Below, in pieces: positions 35,019-47,189 of a DNA stretch of 64,000 bases; the stretch's first letter is position 1; each line of letters starts with the position of its first letter. The notes under the pieces were generated by a model. The model was not told the DNA's origin, did no database searches, and saw only the letters and a program-made list of their open reading frames with translations. Both the position numbers and the translations under genes were made by a program. The stretch is from Thermogemmata fonticola (GTDB taxonomy: Bacteria > Planctomycetota > Planctomycetia > Gemmatales > Gemmataceae), in assembly GCF_013694095.1 (NCBI RefSeq), contig NZ_JACEFB010000011.1, positions 62,001-126,000 on the forward strand, read 5' to 3'.

Positions 35019-37145
35019 CTATTCGCCGAGCAGTTCCCGGAGCACTTCCGGCGGGGCCGGTTCATAGCTGTAAGGTTCGATGGTCACCGCCGCGCGTCCC
35101 TGACTGAGGCTGCGCACTTCGTTGGCGTAGGTGAAGAGCCGGGCCAAGGGCACGCGTGCTACGACTTCGGCACGGTCGCCGGTGGGGCTGAGTTCCTGCT
35201 GGTCGATTTCGCCGCGCCGGGCCGCCAGATCGCCCAGGATGTTCCCCAGGAACTGCTGGGGCGTGGTGACGGTGACTTTCATGATCGGTTCGAGCAGGAG
35301 GACGTTATCCTGGGTGGCCAATTGGTAGGCGCGAATGGCCGCGGCGACAAAGGCGTCCTCGGAGGAGAGTTGGGGATCGAAGCGGGCCTCCAGGATGCGG
35401 GCCTGGGTATGCATGAGGGGATAGCCCAGCTCGCCGGTGGTCAGGGCCTCGCTCAGGGCGCGTTGGGCTGCCGCGAGGAAAGCCGGGGGGATCGGTTGGG
35501 TTTCGGTATCCACGGCACAGGTTACTTCCACGGGCTTGTCGCTTTTGTGATTGGTGAAGGCGACGGTCAACTCGGCGAAAGCAGGCTTGTCCCCCAGGCG
35601 GTCGATGCGGGCGGTGACAGTGCGCGCTTCCCGCAGCATCTCCCGGTAGCTGACCCGCGGCTTGCCCACCCGCACCTTGAGGCGGAAGTCCCGCTCCAAC
35701 CGGTGCTTCTTGACTTCCAGATGGAGGGTGCCCATGCCGCTCATGAGCGTCTGCCCCGTCTCCTTATCCGTGCGGACTTTGAACGTCGGGTCCTCCAGTT
35801 GCAGCACTTCCAGGGCGAAGGCCAGCTTGTCCTTGTCGGCGCTGCTTTCCGGTTCGATGGACTGGCTGACGACGGCCTCGGCGAAGGTGATCGGTTCCAG
35901 CAGGATCGGATGGGCGGTCTCGCACAAGGTATCGCCGGTGACGCTGCCTTTGAGGCCGATGACACAGACGATGTCGCCGGCCGGTCCCCGGTCGATTTCC
36001 TCCAGGCCGCGGGCGGGGTCGGCATGCACGTGGTAGAGCTTGGGGATATTTTCCTTGATGTCCTTGCCGGGGTTGTAAGCCCGCATGCCCGGTTTCATCA
36101 TGCCGGAATAAACGCGAATGAAGAAGCGATTGCCGCTGGGGTGCCAGGCCGCTTTGAAGACCAGGCCGCAGAAGGGTTCCTTGACATCCGGTTTGCGGCG
36201 AATCTCCTTGTGGGTTTTCGGGTCCCAGCCGGTCACTGGGGGGCGGTCCAGGGGGCTGGGCAGATAGTAAACGACGGCATCGAGGAGCGGCTGAATGCCG
36301 ATGTGCTCGCGCCCCGAACCGCAGAGCACCGGATAGATGCGGCGGGCCAGGCAGAGTTCCCGTAGCAGCCGCCGGGTCAATTCCGGGGGCGGATCCTGCC
36401 CTTCCAGCAATGTGGAGGTGATGAGGTCCTTGTCATCATAACGGGTGAGGGTGTCGAAAAGGAACTCGCGCCACTGCTGCACCTCCTCGGCGCATTCCGG
36501 TGGAATGGGGGCCGTATGGATCGTCTTGCCCAAGTCGGCAGGATCGAAAAAGAGGGCTTGTTGATGGATCAGGTCGATGACTCCGCGGAAGGGCTGGCGG
36601 CTGTCGGCGCTACTGCCCGAACCGATGGGAATGGCGACCGGGACGGCCTGTCCGTGCTCCTGGGGGTGGGGAGTCAAACGCGTGCGGATGCTTTCCAAGC
36701 AGCAGCGGAAGTCCGCCCCCACGACGTCCATCTTGTTGATAAAGACCAGCCGGGGAACCTGATACTTGTCCGCCTGCTTCCAGACCGTTTCCGATTGGGC
36801 TTCCACCCCTTTCTGCGCATCGAAAACCACGATCGCTCCGTCCAGCACGCGCAGAGACCGTTCCACCTCGGCGGTGAAATCGACATGGCCCGGCGTGTCG
36901 ATCAGGTTGATCGTGTGGCCTGCCCAGTGAAACGGGACGCAGGCGGAGTAGATGGTGATGCCCCGCTGTTGCTCTTCCGGATCGTAATCGGTTTCGGTCG
37001 TCCCTTCGTCCACTCCGCCGAGTTTATGCTTGGCCCCGGAATAATAGAGCAGATGCTCCGTGGTGGTCGTCTTGCCCGCGTCGATATGGGCGACGACACC
37101 GATGTTGCGTAGGCGGGCGAGGTCCACATTCTCGGCATGCGCCAT
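35019..37145 (-). CDS. fusA: Elongation factor G
   Basis: A 708-residue translational GTPase that moves tRNAs and mRNA on the ribosome. P-loop AHIDAGKTTTTE (residues 19-30), switch region RGITI, DTPGH and NKMD are intact. Domains continue to the C-terminal LGDLAARRGEI region of domain V. The switch I region has TTETDYDPEEQQRG in place of the more usual ATMDWMEQEQERG, a small difference that may mark a paralogue subtype. It is last in the rpsL-rpsG-fusA run, with 290 bp between rpsG and fusA. Confidence 0.95.
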   Translation of the reverse strand: MAHAENVDLARLRNIGVVAHIDAGKTTTTEHLLYYSGAKHKLGGVDEGTTETDYDPEEQQRGITIYSACVPFHWAGHTINLIDTPGHVDFTAEVERSLRVLDGAIVVFDAQKGVEAQSETVWKQADKYQVPRLVFINKMDVVGADFRCCLESIRTRLTPHPQEHGQAVPVAIPIGSGSSADSRQPFRGVIDLIHQQALFFDPADLGKTIHTAPIPPECAEEVQQWREFLFDTLTRYDDKDLITSTLLEGQDPPPELTRRLLRELCLARRIYPVLCGSGREHIGIQPLLDAVVYYLPSPLDRPPVTGWDPKTHKEIRRKPDVKEPFCGLVFKAAWHPSGNRFFIRVYSGMMKPGMRAYNPGKDIKENIPKLYHVHADPARGLEEIDRGPAGDIVCVIGLKGSVTGDTLCETAHPILLEPITFAEAVVSQSIEPESSADKDKLAFALEVLQLEDPTFKVRTDKETGQTLMSGMGTLHLEVKKHRLERDFRLKVRVGKPRVSYREMLREARTVTARIDRLGDKPAFAELTVAFTNHKSDKPVEVTCAVDTETQPIPPAFLAAAQRALSEALTTGELGYPLMHTQARILEARFDPQLSSEDAFVAAAIRAYQLATQDNVLLLEPIMKVTVTTPQQFLGNILGDLAARRGEIDQQELSPTGDRAEVVARVPLARLFTYANEVRSLSQGRAAVTIEPYSYEPAPPEVLRELLGE

Positions 37146-37435
37146 GGCGGCTGAATCCCCTCAATTCCCTCACAGGCTCATGTCATCATCGTATAAGACG
37201 AGCGGAGAAAGGGAAAATCGCCCTGCGCCTGAGGTTTTTCCGCGCCACAACTCCACGGAAGGCGGTTCCACGGAAGCAGGTACGGGATACCAACAGGAGA
37301 AAATCCCAGCGCAGTTAGAGGAGCGGCGGTTGGGATCGACTGGGATCGGGCTGTGCCGTTGGGGTAGGATATCTGCCTGCTACAGCCCCGCAAGGAAGGG
37401 CTAGACGCCTCAGGAAAAGTGCGGGGGAGGCCGGT

Positions 37436-37912
37436 TCACCAAGCGAAGTGGCTGAAGGCCTTGTTGGCTTCGGCCATTTTGATGGTCTGTTCGCGTTTGG
37501 CCATCGCGTCCCCCTGACGCTGGTAGGCTGCTAGCAGTTCATCGGCGAGCTTCAGGTAGGTCGGCCGGCCGGTTTTCGCCCGGACCGCCTGGATGATCCA
37601 GCGGATAGCCAGGCTTTCGGCCCGCTTCGGCTTGACCTGCATCGGTACTTGGTAGTTAGCGCCGCCGACACGCCGGGAGCGGACTTCCAGCGTCGGTTTG
37701 ACGTTCTCCACGGCCTGCGTGAAGATCTGGAGCGGGTCCGCATCCGGCATCCGCTTGCGGATCTGATCCAAAGCCTGATAGAAGACGCGGGTGGCCACCG
37801 ATTTCTTGCCATCCCACATCAGGCAGTTGATGAACTTGCTGACGAGCAGCGAGTTGTAGCGCACATCGGGAACAAGCTTTTCGTAGCTGGCAGTCCGTTT
37901 TTTGGCACCCAT
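37436..37912 (-). CDS. rpsG: 30S ribosomal protein S7
   Basis: A 158-residue small-subunit protein that starts assembly of the 16S rRNA 3' domain and lies near the exit site. The conserved SRRVGGANYQVP segment, KRAESLAIRWI and AEANKAFSHFAW end are present. Length is normal. It follows rpsL by 78 bp and precedes fusA, the usual str-operon order. Confidence 0.97.
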   Translation of the reverse strand: MGAKKRTASYEKLVPDVRYNSLLVSKFINCLMWDGKKSVATRVFYQALDQIRKRMPDADPLQIFTQAVENVKPTLEVRSRRVGGANYQVPMQVKPKRAESLAIRWIIQAVRAKTGRPTYLKLADELLAAYQRQGDAMAKREQTIKMAEANKAFSHFAW

Positions 37913-37990
37913 AGGCGTATTCGGGGGTTAGAACACCGGGAAAAACTATCTCCGCCGCCTGTCCAGGAAAGCGAGGCTTCGGCCCTCGCA

Positions 37991-38365
37991 TTACTTCTGG
38001 TTCTTCTTGGCTCCATACTTGGAGCGGGCCTGCTTGCGATCCTGGACGCCTTGGCAGTCGAGGACGCCGCGGATGATGTGGTAGCGGACGCCCGGCAAGT
38101 CACGAACGCGGCCGCCCCGGACCAGCACGATCGAGTGCTCCTGGAGATTGTGGCCTTCGCCGGGGATGTAAGCGGTGATTTCCACACCGGTAGACAAGCG
38201 CACACGGGCCACCTTCCGCAGCGCCGAGTTCGGCTTCTTCGGCGTCATCGTCTTGACCACCGTACACACCCCCCGCTTCTGGGGGCAGCCTTCCATCGCA
38301 GGATGGCGAGGCTTTTTGTGTTGCGGGACCCGTGGCTTACGGATCAGTTGATTGATCGTTGGCAT
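37991..38365 (-). CDS. rpsL: 30S ribosomal protein S12
   Basis: A 124-residue protein of the decoding centre. [41 protein letters not shown] (the lysine where streptomycin resistance arises is the wild-type Lys) and [12 protein letters not shown] are intact. The ATG at 38365 is preceded by AAGGAT and gives the standard N-terminus; an upstream in-frame start at 38431 adds 22 residues not seen in the family. Next gene is rpsG, 78 bp downstream. Confidence 0.97.
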   Translation of the reverse strand: MPTINQLIRKPRVPQHKKPRHPAMEGCPQKRGVCTVVKTMTPKKPNSALRKVARVRLSTGVEITAYIPGEGHNLQEHSIVLVRGGRVRDLPGVRYHIIRGVLDCQGVQDRKQARSKYGAKKNQK

Positions 38366-38734
38366 GAGCCGGACATCCTTATGTTGCCTACGTCTGCTCT
38401 GATCGTATTCCCAGGCCGCCTGCCAGGGCAAAGCGCTGGTTTCTCATCTCCGGGGAAGCTGGCTTCTCGTCCCCAGGAGTATCCAAGCCGGAAGTCGATT
38501 TTCCGGTTGCGGGACGGAAAACATCCGCAGCCTTCACACCGTGGGACAGAGTATCGTATGCACCGGGAGGTGGGGCGGACAGAGGGGGAGACGAAAAAAG
38601 GCCTCCCCCCAGGCTACCGGTTTCCGAGCCGGGCCATAGGAGCGGCGGAGAGGGGGGAACAGCAAGCGGGGAAGCCAGCGGAGTAGCATCCGGGTGCAGC
38701 ACGGCGGGGAGGGCGGGAACCCACTTGGGCTGGT
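38366..38734 (-). other. rpoC-rpsL spacer, 369 bp
   Basis: This spacer separates rpoC from rpsL on the same strand and should hold a promoter for the str genes. At 38592-38613 the minus strand can fold as GCCT-GGGGGG-AGGC followed by six T, a weak terminator. Nothing else was recognised. Confidence 0.4.
38592..38613 (-). terminator. Weak candidate terminator after rpoC
   Basis: On the minus strand a 4-pair stem (GCCT/AGGC) with a G6 loop is followed within one base by TTTTTT. An alternative longer fold pairs GGGGGAG with CTCCCCC around the T-run, so the two folds could compete. It lies about 120 bp after the rpoC stop. Confidence 0.3.
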
Positions 38735-41700
38735 TCAGGCTCCGGTGACGGTGTGCGGGGTATCGATGTCATCGCTGGGGCCGCTGGCGGCGGGCGCCGT
38801 CAAGCTCGCGGGTGTTTCCAGCAATTCCGGAGCATTGATGCGCACTTCGGCTTCGACATGGGCCTTGAAGCCTGTACCCGCCGGGATCAGGTGGCCCAGA
38901 ATGACGTTTTCCTTCAGGCCGACGAGGTGATCGACCTTGCTGGCCAAGGCCGCTTCGGTGAGCACCTTGGTCGTTTCCTGGAAGCTGGCAGCGGAGATGA
39001 AGCTGTCCGATTGGACGGCGGCCTTGCTAATCCCCAGCAGTTGCACGGTGGATTGGGCCGGGGTGGGCGTCGTGCAAGTGGGCAGCTTCTTCTTGCCGCC
39101 GGCCTTGCGGAGGTTGTCCCGTTCTTCCTCGAAGGCGTCCTTGCGCACCACCTGGTCCCGCTTGAAGGAGCTGTCGCCGGGATCGACGATCTTGACGCAC
39201 TCTTCGAGTAGGCGGCGGTTGACTTCCTTGAAGGCGAAGCGGTCCATGACCGATTCCGGCAGCAGGCCGGAGTCGCCGGGATCGGTGACTTTCACCTTGC
39301 GGAGCATCTGGGCGATGATGATTTCGATATGTTTGTCGTCAATATCGACCCGCTGGGAGCGGTATACCGCCTGGATTTCCCGCAGGATGTAATCTTGGAC
39401 GGCTTCCGGGCCGCTGATGCGTAGGATGTCGTGGGGCGTGAGCGGTCCCAGATCGAGCGGTTCTCCCGCTTTGACGAATCCGCCATCGGGAACGCGGCGG
39501 TTGGCGCTGGCCCGGATGTAGTGGATGCGGGCTTCGCCGATTTGTTTGCCGGTGGCAGGGTCCACGGGGATGACTTCCACGATGCGCTTGCCCCGCTTGC
39601 GTTCGCCATAGCGGACTTTGCCGGAGATTTCGGCCAGGACGGCGGAGTTGCGCGGCCGGCGGGCTTCAAAGAGTTCCGTGACGCGGGGCAGACCGCTGGT
39701 GATGTCCTGGGTTTTCTCGACTTCCTTGGGGATTTTGGCCAGGATGGTGCCTGGAGCGACCCGGCTGCCCTCGGTCACCTGGAGGATGGAGCGCTCCGAG
39801 AGCGGATAGCCCCGCAGCGTTTGCCCGCGTTCATCGACAATGTCGATGGTGGGGTGCAGCTCTCCTTTGTACTCCATGATGGTGTAGCTATCCAGGCCGG
39901 TGGAGGGGTTGCGCTCTTTGCGCATGGTCACGCCTTCCTTGATGTCGCGGAAGCGGACCAAGCCGCCGACTTCGGCAAGGATGAGCTGGGCGTGCGGGTC
40001 CCACTTGCAGAGGATGGTACCGGGGAGCACTTCTTCCCCTTCCTGCACGAGGATTTCCGCACCGTTGGGTACGGTGTAGCGTTCGGTGACCGGTCCATCC
40101 TTGTGCTCGCGGTGCAGGACGATCTCGCCGTTATGGGATTCCAAGGCGATCCGTTGGCCCTGTTCGTTGACGACGACCTTGAAGCGCTCCAGAGTGACGA
40201 TGCCGCCCTTTTTGGCTTTGTGCTCGCTTTCGCTGGCAATGCGTGTGGTGGCGACGCCGCCGATGTGGAACGTGCGCATGGTCAACTGGGTGCCCGGCTC
40301 GCCGATGGATTGAGCGGCGATGATGCCGACGGCCATTCCTTCCTCGACCAGGGTACCCGTGGCCAGGTCCATGCCGTAGCAGAGGCGGCAGACGCCCAGG
40401 GGAGCCTCGCAGGTCATCGGACTGCGGACCAGGACGCGGTCGAAGCCGGCCCGTTCGATCTCCTTGGCGATCTTCGGTGTGATCAGTTCGTTCTCCCGGA
40501 CGAGTACCTCCTTGGTGGTGGGGTGGCGGATGGTTTCGGCGGCGACGCGCCCGCGGATCACTTCCGACAACGGGCGATCGATTTCATCCCCCTTGTAGGT
40601 GACAGTCTTGCTGATGCCCTTGGTGGTGCCGCAGTCGTGCATGGTGACGACGACATTCTGGGCCACGTCCACCAATTTGCGGGTGAGGTAGCCGGAATCG
40701 GCCGTTTTCAGGGCGGTATCCGACAGGCCTTTGCGGGCGCCGTGAGTGCTGGAGAAGTACTCCAGGACGGTTAGCCCCTCGCGGAAGTTGCTCTTGATGG
40801 GGGTTTCGATGATTTCGCCGTTGGGTTTGGACATTTGCCCGCGCATGCCGGCGAGCTGGCGGATCTGTTCGGTACCGCCGCGGGCGCCGGAGTGGGCCAT
40901 CAGGTAGATGGGGTTGAGGTAAGGGACGAGTCGGCCGCTGGCATCGGGCCGCCGGTCGTTGGCCAGCTCTTGCATCAGCAGGCGGGTGATCTTCTCGCGG
41001 GCGTCGGTCCAGGCTTCGTTGATCTGGTTGCGCCGTTCGCTTTCCGTGCACAAGCCGCGCTCGTAGTTCCGGCGGATTTTTTCCACCGCTTTTTCCTTCT
41101 CCTGGATGATCTTTTCCTTTTCCTTGGGGGTCTTGAGGTCGCTGGCGGCAAAGGAGAGGCCGCTGCGGGTCGATTCGCGGAAGCCGATCTCCTTCATCCG
41201 GTCGAGCAGGGCGATGGTTTCCCGCCGGCCCAGCAGTTCGTAGCAGTCGGAGATGATGCGGCTGAGGTATTTGCTGACCAGGGGCAGGTCGTAGAAAGCC
41301 ATCTTGGGATGGAGGATGTCGTTGAAGATGACCCGCCCGGCGGTGGTGCGGACCAAGCCGTTCGGCTTGCGGGGCATTTCGTCGGCGCGGGGATTCCCCT
41401 TTTCATCTTTGACTTCCGTGATGACTTTCTTGGGATGAGTGATCCCCTGGGGTTCCCGCAGCGCCGGCGCGCCGGCCCGCTGATTGTGGCGGCGGATGCG
41501 CGCCAATTCCTGGTGGAAAAGGGTATCCGGGACGAATTCGCCGGTGCGGAAGCGGCTGTCCCCGGCGTCGGTGATTTCGATATAGGCCATTGGCAGGCGG
41601 ACGTGGATTTTCGCATGCAGTCCCACCTTCCCCTCGGCATAGGCCTGGAAGACTTCGGCAGGGCTATGGAAGATCATGCCATCGCCCGGTTCCACCGCTT

Positions 41701-43297
41701 CATCTTCCGCGCCGCGATTGGCCGTCAGATAGTAGCAGCCCATGACGATGTCCTGGCTGGGCGTGATGACGGGGTTGCCGTGGGCCGGGCTGAAGATGTT
41801 GTTGGTGGACATCATCAGGATGACGGCTTCGACCTGGGCTTCGATGGACAGGGGCAGGTGGACTGCCATCTGGTCGCCGTCAAAGTCCGCATTGTACCCT
41901 TTGCAGACCAGGGGGTGGATGCGGATGGCGTTGCCGTCAATGAGGATCGGCTCGAAGGCTTGGATGCCGATGCGGTGCAGAGTCGGAGCGCGATTGAGCA
42001 ACACGGGGTGGTTCCGGGTCACCTCTTCGAGGATGTCCCAGACCACGTCGTCGCGCCGTTCGAGCATTTTGCGGGCCGACTTGATGGTATCGGCGTGTCC
42101 CAGTTCCTTGAGGCGGCGGACGATGAACGGCTGGAACAGTTCCAGGGCGATCCGCTTGGGCAGGCCGCACTGGTGGAGCTTCAATTCCGGGCCGATGACG
42201 ATGACCGAGCGGGCCGAGTAGTCTACCCGCTTGCCCAGGAGGTTTTCCCGGAAGCGCCCTTGCTTCCCTTTGATCATGTCGGTGAGGGATTTGAGCGGGC
42301 GGTTGGACGAACCCAGCACCGGGCGCTTGCACCGGCCGTTGTCGAAGAGGGCGTCCACTGCCTGCTGGAGCATCCGTTTTTCATTGCGGATGATGACATC
42401 CGGCGCGTTGAGGTCTACTAGCTTCTTGAGGCGGTTATTGCGGTTGATGATCCGGCGGTAGAGGTCATTCAGGTCGCTGGTGGCGAAGTTGCCGCTTTCC
42501 AGAAGGACCAGCGGGCGCAGGTCCGGCGGAATGACCGGGATGCATTCCAGCACCATATATTCGGGCCGGTTGCTGGAATCCCGCAGGGCCTCGACCGTCT
42601 TGAGGCGCTTGACCAGGTCCTTGATCTTTTGCTTGGAAGCCTTATCCTCCCCTTTCTTGAGTTCCTCGTTGAGTTTCTCCCGTAGTTCCCGGGACAGTTC
42701 GACCAGGTTGAGGCGTTCGAGCAGTTTTCGGATCGCCTCCGCTCCCATGTCCACCTCGAAGGTGTCGCCGTAGTCCGCCCGGTACATTTGGTATTCCTCC
42801 TCGGTCAGGAGTTGCTTCTCCTTGAGAGGAGTGTCGCCCGGATCGATCACGACGTAGTCCTGGAAGTAGATGATCTTTTCCAGGTTGGCGGCTTTGATAT
42901 CGAGCAAGGCGGCCAAGCGGGAAGGCGTGGCTTTGAAGAACCAGATGTGGACGACGGGAGCGGCCAGCTCGATATGCCCCATGCGCTTGCGGCGGACGCG
43001 GGAATGGGTCACTTTCACCCCGCAGCGGTCGCAGACCATCCCCTTGTACTTCTGCCCCTTGTATTTGCCGCAGGAGCACTCCCAGTCCTTTTCCGGCCCG
43101 AAGATGCGCTCGCAGAACAGACCGTCTTTCTCCGGCTTGTAAGTCCGGTAGTTGATCGTTTCCGGCTTCTTGACTTCGCCGTGAGACCAGGAGCGAATGT
43201 CCTGCGGACTGGCTAGACTGATCCGCACGGCACCGAAGTCATTGATCCGTTCGTAGGTGGTGTCGTCGCTTGCCGCTTTGTTCGGATAGATCGTCAT
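38735..43297 (-). CDS. rpoC: RNA polymerase beta' subunit
   Basis: A 1520-residue catalytic subunit. The N-terminal zinc site has Cys74, Cys76, Cys89 and Cys92. NADFDGDQM at residues 469-477 holds the three aspartates for the catalytic Mg2+. The length is somewhat above the E. coli protein (1407), and a [20 protein letters not shown] helical segment lies near residue 720. The C-terminus ends in a Thr/Ala/Pro-rich tail. It follows rpoB after 142 bp in the usual order. Confidence 0.98.
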   Translation of the reverse strand: MTIYPNKAASDDTTYERINDFGAVRISLASPQDIRSWSHGEVKKPETINYRTYKPEKDGLFCERIFGPEKDWECSCGKYKGQKYKGMVCDRCGVKVTHSRVRRKRMGHIELAAPVVHIWFFKATPSRLAALLDIKAANLEKIIYFQDYVVIDPGDTPLKEKQLLTEEEYQMYRADYGDTFEVDMGAEAIRKLLERLNLVELSRELREKLNEELKKGEDKASKQKIKDLVKRLKTVEALRDSSNRPEYMVLECIPVIPPDLRPLVLLESGNFATSDLNDLYRRIINRNNRLKKLVDLNAPDVIIRNEKRMLQQAVDALFDNGRCKRPVLGSSNRPLKSLTDMIKGKQGRFRENLLGKRVDYSARSVIVIGPELKLHQCGLPKRIALELFQPFIVRRLKELGHADTIKSARKMLERRDDVVWDILEEVTRNHPVLLNRAPTLHRIGIQAFEPILIDGNAIRIHPLVCKGYNADFDGDQMAVHLPLSIEAQVEAVILMMSTNNIFSPAHGNPVITPSQDIVMGCYYLTANRGAEDEAVEPGDGMIFHSPAEVFQAYAEGKVGLHAKIHVRLPMAYIEITDAGDSRFRTGEFVPDTLFHQELARIRRHNQRAGAPALREPQGITHPKKVITEVKDEKGNPRADEMPRKPNGLVRTTAGRVIFNDILHPKMAFYDLPLVSKYLSRIISDCYELLGRRETIALLDRMKEIGFRESTRSGLSFAASDLKTPKEKEKIIQEKEKAVEKIRRNYERGLCTESERRNQINEAWTDAREKITRLLMQELANDRRPDASGRLVPYLNPIYLMAHSGARGGTEQIRQLAGMRGQMSKPNGEIIETPIKSNFREGLTVLEYFSSTHGARKGLSDTALKTADSGYLTRKLVDVAQNVVVTMHDCGTTKGISKTVTYKGDEIDRPLSEVIRGRVAAETIRHPTTKEVLVRENELITPKIAKEIERAGFDRVLVRSPMTCEAPLGVCRLCYGMDLATGTLVEEGMAVGIIAAQSIGEPGTQLTMRTFHIGGVATTRIASESEHKAKKGGIVTLERFKVVVNEQGQRIALESHNGEIVLHREHKDGPVTERYTVPNGAEILVQEGEEVLPGTILCKWDPHAQLILAEVGGLVRFRDIKEGVTMRKERNPSTGLDSYTIMEYKGELHPTIDIVDERGQTLRGYPLSERSILQVTEGSRVAPGTILAKIPKEVEKTQDITSGLPRVTELFEARRPRNSAVLAEISGKVRYGERKRGKRIVEVIPVDPATGKQIGEARIHYIRASANRRVPDGGFVKAGEPLDLGPLTPHDILRISGPEAVQDYILREIQAVYRSQRVDIDDKHIEIIIAQMLRKVKVTDPGDSGLLPESVMDRFAFKEVNRRLLEECVKIVDPGDSSFKRDQVVRKDAFEEERDNLRKAGGKKKLPTCTTPTPAQSTVQLLGISKAAVQSDSFISAASFQETTKVLTEAALASKVDHLVGLKENVILGHLIPAGTGFKAHVEAEVRINAPELLETPASLTAPAASGPSDDIDTPHTVTGA

Positions 43298-43439
43298 ATG
43301 TCAGGCTCCCGTGGGTTGGGTGTCGCTTGGAGGAAAGTTCGGCGTATCCGTCAGGCGGTGGGTTCTCCGCGAGAGAGTTTCTGGCCGCGCCAGGCGGGAA
43401 GGCAGGGAGCACTTCCCCCCTCGCGGGGAACCCGGAGTC

Positions 43440-46400
43440 TCAGGTCCGTTTCTTTTCCAGGCTCATGTTGAGAGCCAGGCCGCGGATTTCGTGGGTCAGA
43501 ACCTCGAAGCTGGCGGGGGTACCGGCTTCCAGGGTGTTTTCCCCCTTGACCATGCTTTCGTAGATTTTGGTGCGTCCTTCGACGTCGTCGGATTTCACGG
43601 TCAGCAGCTCCTGGAGGGTGTAGGCCGCCCCGTAGGCTTCCAAGGCCCAGACTTCCATTTCGCCGAAGCGCTGGCCGCCGAAGCGGGCCTTTCCACCCAA
43701 CGGTTGCTGGGTGATGAGGGAGTAAGGGCCGGTCGCGCGGGCGTGGACCTTGTCATCCACCAGGTGGTGCAGCTTGAGCATGTAGATGTAGCCGACGGTG
43801 ACCGGCTGGTCGAACGGTTCGCCGGTGCGGCCATCGTAGAGAATGGTTTTGCCGGTTTCGGGCAGTCCCGCTTCGGTCAGGGCCTTGCGGATTTCCTCTT
43901 CCGTGGCGCCGTCGAAGACCGGGGTGATGGCCTTGAAGCCGAGCTTGGCCGCGGCCCAGCCCAGGTGCGTCTCGAAAATCTGCCCGACATTCATACGGCT
44001 CGGCACCCCCAGGGGATTGAGGATGATATCCACCGGCGTGCCGTCGGCCAGGAAGGGCATGTCCTCCTCGGGCAGGATTTTGGAGATGACTCCCTTGTTG
44101 CCGTGGCGGCCCGCCATTTTGTCGCCGACGGAAATCTGCCGCTTGGTGGCCACGTACACCTTGACCATTTGCTGCACGCCGGTGGGCAGCTCATCCCCGC
44201 GTTTGAGCGAGTTGAGCTTGCGCTCCTGCTCGTCGATGTAGAACTGGATGCGTTCCCAGTGCCGCTGGTAGATTTTTTCCGCCTTTTTGCGGTGCTCGCT
44301 GGTGCGGATGTCGAGTTTGGCCAGGTCGAAGCGGCGGGCCTGTTCCGCCACGACCTTATCGTCCTTATCGCTCCCCAGTTGCTTGCCGGTCTGCGGATCC
44401 TTTAGCTCTTTCTTGTCCAGCACCTCTTCCAGGGCCTTGATAAACTCGCGGAACTGGGAGGCGATCTTTTCGGTATAGGTCTGGGTGATTTCCCGTTCCT
44501 GGCGTTCGAGTTCCTTCTTTTCGGCCTCGCTCATGCAAGCTCGGCGGCTGAACCGATGGGTAGCGATGACGATCCCTTCGATGCCGGAGGGGACTTCCAG
44601 CGATTCGTTTTTGACGTCTTCGCCGGCCCGGCCGAAGATCGCATGCAGCAGTTTCTCTTCGGGGGTCAGCTCGCTGCGGCTCTTGGGCGCCGTTTTGCCG
44701 ACCAGAATGTCGCCAGGACGCACGTAGGTTCCCACGCGGACGATTCCGTTCTCATCCAGGTTGTTGAGCATGCGCTGGCTGACGTTGGGGATGTCGCGGG
44801 TGAATTCCTCCTTGCCGAGTTTGGTTTCGCGGATTTCGGCGGTGAACTCCTCGATATGGATCGAGGTATAGGTGTCATTTTTGACCAAGCGTTCGGAGAT
44901 GATGATGGCGTCCTCGAAGTTGTACCCTTCCCAAGACATGAAGGCGACGAGGATGTTGCGCCCCAGGGCCAATTCGCCCTTGTAGGTGGCAGGTCCATCG
45001 GCGATGATCTGCCCCTTTTTCACCTTGTCGCCGGGTTGGACGATCGGCTTCTGGTTGAGGCAGGTCTTTTCGTTGAGGCCGTGGAATTTCCGCAGAACAT
45101 ACTCGCGGACGATTTTGTCCTTTTCCTCGATGTGGATGCGTTCCGCATCGACGTAGACGACGACGCCGTCTTCGAGGGCTTTGAGGACCATGCCGGAGTG
45201 GCGGGCGACTTCCTTTTCCAGTCCGGTGGCGACCAGCGGCGGTTCGGGCACAAGCAGGGGGACGGCCTGCCGCTGCATGTTGGACCCCATCAGGGCGCGG
45301 TTGGCGTCGTCATGTTCGAGGAAGGGGATCAGACCGGCAGAGACGCCGACCAATTGTTTGGGCGAAACGTCGATGTATTGCACTTTGTCGGCTTCGATGA
45401 CCTGGAGTTCGCCATGGACACGGGCATTGACTCGCTCGGCGGTGATCCGGTCGCCTTCGGTGGGGGTATCAGCGGGCGCGAGAACGACGTTGGCCTCCTC
45501 ATCGGCCCGCAGCCGGACGATCTCATCGGTGATGCGGCGGTTCTTGACGCGCTTGTAGGGCGTGATGAGGAAGCCATAGTCATCCACTTCCGCATAGGTG
45601 GCCTGGTGCAGGATCAGGCCGATGTTGGTGCCTTCGGGGGTTTCGATGGGGCAGATGCGGCCGTAGTGGGAGATGTGCACGTCGCGGGCTTCGTGGCCGG
45701 CGCGCTTGCGGTTGAGGCCGCCTGGTCCTAGGGCCGAGAGACGGCGTTCGTGCGTCAGTTGCGACAGCGGATTGGTCTGGTCCACCACCTGGGACAGCTC
45801 GCTGCGGGCAAAAAAGTATTCGATTGCCGAGGAGACCGATTTGGGATTGATCAGGGAACGCGGACTCATGTCCTGGGCATCCCGGATGGCCATGCGCTCC
45901 TGAACTGTCTTTTTGAGTTTGAGGAAGCCTTTGCGGAGTTCATCGGCGGCCAACTCGTCGATGGTCCGCAGCCGGCGGTTGCCGAGGTGGTCGATGTCGT
46001 CGATCTGGGCGTGCTTGGCATCGGCACGCAGATCAAGGAGGTATTTGATGGCGTTGACCAGGTCGGTGCTGAGCAGCGTCAGCTCCGTTTCGGGGATATT
46101 CTGGCCAAACTTGCGGTTGATGCGGAAGCGTCCGACCCGTCCCAAGCGGTAGCGGTTGGCATCCTGGAACTTTTCGTGGAACAGTTCGCGGGCCTTGTCG
46201 AGCTGGGCTGGGTTGCCGGGACGGAGCCGCTGGTAAATTTTGAGCAGGGCCTGCTCATGGGACTCGGTGCCGTCCTCCAGGATCGAGTTGAGCACGATTG
46301 GGTCTTTCGGCGGCGGCACGGCCAGAACTTCCGTCAGCGCGGAAGCGAGAATTTTATCGACGGCAGCGGCAGTGAAGGGTTTGCCGGCGTCGAGATAGAC

Positions 46401-47189
46401 TTCACCGCTTTCCGGGTCGATGATGTCATCGGCGGCGTACATCGGGGGAATCTGCTGGTCCGGCTGGCCGAGCAAGCGCTGGCGGGCAGCCGCGGCGTCC
46501 TTGAGCTTGATTTTCTCGACGGGCAGGAAAGCCTTGATGATGGCCGCCGTAGAGCCGTAGGCTGGGTCCATCGCCCGCAGCAGCGTAAAGGCCGGAAACT
46601 TGCCGGACTGATCCACCCGCACCTGGAAGGTGTCTTTCTTGGTGCAACTGATTTCGATCCAACTGCCGCGCTCCGGAATCACTCGGCAGGAGTGGAGGGT
46701 TTTGTCCCCTTCCCGCGTCGCGGTGAAATCCATTCCCGGCGAACGATGGAGCTGGGACACGACCACCCGTTCGGAACCGTTGATGATGAATTCCCCGCCG
46801 CCGATCATGATGGGCATGTCGCCCAGGTAAACTTCATCTTCCCGGACGCTGCCGTCCGGCAGGCGCAAGCGGAGCCAGACTTTGAACGGCCGGCCGTAGG
46901 TCAGCTTGAGCTGGCGGCATTCGTCCGGATCGTAGCGGGGCTTGCCCAATTCGTAGCGGACATATTCCAGCACAATTTTTTTGTCATAGCTTTCGATGGG
47001 GAAGATTTCCCGCAGGACGCCTTCGATGCCGATCGGCTCCCGTTTGTCCCAGGGTACGTCAGCCTGGAGGAAGCGGGCGTAAGCGCGCTGTTGCACTTCC
47101 GTCAGTGGGGGAACTTCCAGGGCATCGCCAAAGCGTCCGAAGTCGCGGACATGGGTGGGGATAATGATCCGTTGTGCCGGGATGGCCAT
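43440..47189 (-). CDS. rpoB: RNA polymerase beta subunit
   Basis: A 1249-residue subunit that with rpoC forms the active-site cleft. The rifampicin-region segment [20 protein letters not shown] is intact (Asp, His and Ser at the positions that usually give resistance when mutated are wild type), as are [10 protein letters not shown] and [20 protein letters not shown] near the C-terminus. Length is usual for the family with a moderate insertion. The start at 47189 gives [12 protein letters not shown] 954 bp non-coding spacer separates it from rplL. Confidence 0.98.
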   Translation of the reverse strand: MAIPAQRIIIPTHVRDFGRFGDALEVPPLTEVQQRAYARFLQADVPWDKREPIGIEGVLREIFPIESYDKKIVLEYVRYELGKPRYDPDECRQLKLTYGRPFKVWLRLRLPDGSVREDEVYLGDMPIMIGGGEFIINGSERVVVSQLHRSPGMDFTATREGDKTLHSCRVIPERGSWIEISCTKKDTFQVRVDQSGKFPAFTLLRAMDPAYGSTAAIIKAFLPVEKIKLKDAAAARQRLLGQPDQQIPPMYAADDIIDPESGEVYLDAGKPFTAAAVDKILASALTEVLAVPPPKDPIVLNSILEDGTESHEQALLKIYQRLRPGNPAQLDKARELFHEKFQDANRYRLGRVGRFRINRKFGQNIPETELTLLSTDLVNAIKYLLDLRADAKHAQIDDIDHLGNRRLRTIDELAADELRKGFLKLKKTVQERMAIRDAQDMSPRSLINPKSVSSAIEYFFARSELSQVVDQTNPLSQLTHERRLSALGPGGLNRKRAGHEARDVHISHYGRICPIETPEGTNIGLILHQATYAEVDDYGFLITPYKRVKNRRITDEIVRLRADEEANVVLAPADTPTEGDRITAERVNARVHGELQVIEADKVQYIDVSPKQLVGVSAGLIPFLEHDDANRALMGSNMQRQAVPLLVPEPPLVATGLEKEVARHSGMVLKALEDGVVVYVDAERIHIEEKDKIVREYVLRKFHGLNEKTCLNQKPIVQPGDKVKKGQIIADGPATYKGELALGRNILVAFMSWEGYNFEDAIIISERLVKNDTYTSIHIEEFTAEIRETKLGKEEFTRDIPNVSQRMLNNLDENGIVRVGTYVRPGDILVGKTAPKSRSELTPEEKLLHAIFGRAGEDVKNESLEVPSGIEGIVIATHRFSRRACMSEAEKKELERQEREITQTYTEKIASQFREFIKALEEVLDKKELKDPQTGKQLGSDKDDKVVAEQARRFDLAKLDIRTSEHRKKAEKIYQRHWERIQFYIDEQERKLNSLKRGDELPTGVQQMVKVYVATKRQISVGDKMAGRHGNKGVISKILPEEDMPFLADGTPVDIILNPLGVPSRMNVGQIFETHLGWAAAKLGFKAITPVFDGATEEEIRKALTEAGLPETGKTILYDGRTGEPFDQPVTVGYIYMLKLHHLVDDKVHARATGPYSLITQQPLGGKARFGGQRFGEMEVWALEAYGAAYTLQELLTVKSDDVEGRTKIYESMVKGENTLEAGTPASFEVLTHEIRGLALNMSLEKKRT

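Noticed and set aside
35322-36365. 347-codon plus-strand frame opposite fusA
   Set aside because: Antisense shadow of elongation factor G.
39431-42421. Long plus-strand frames of 447 and 528 codons opposite rpoC
   Set aside because: Antisense to a certain RNA polymerase gene and rich in Gly/Asp/Phe, a typical mirror of GC-rich coding sequence.
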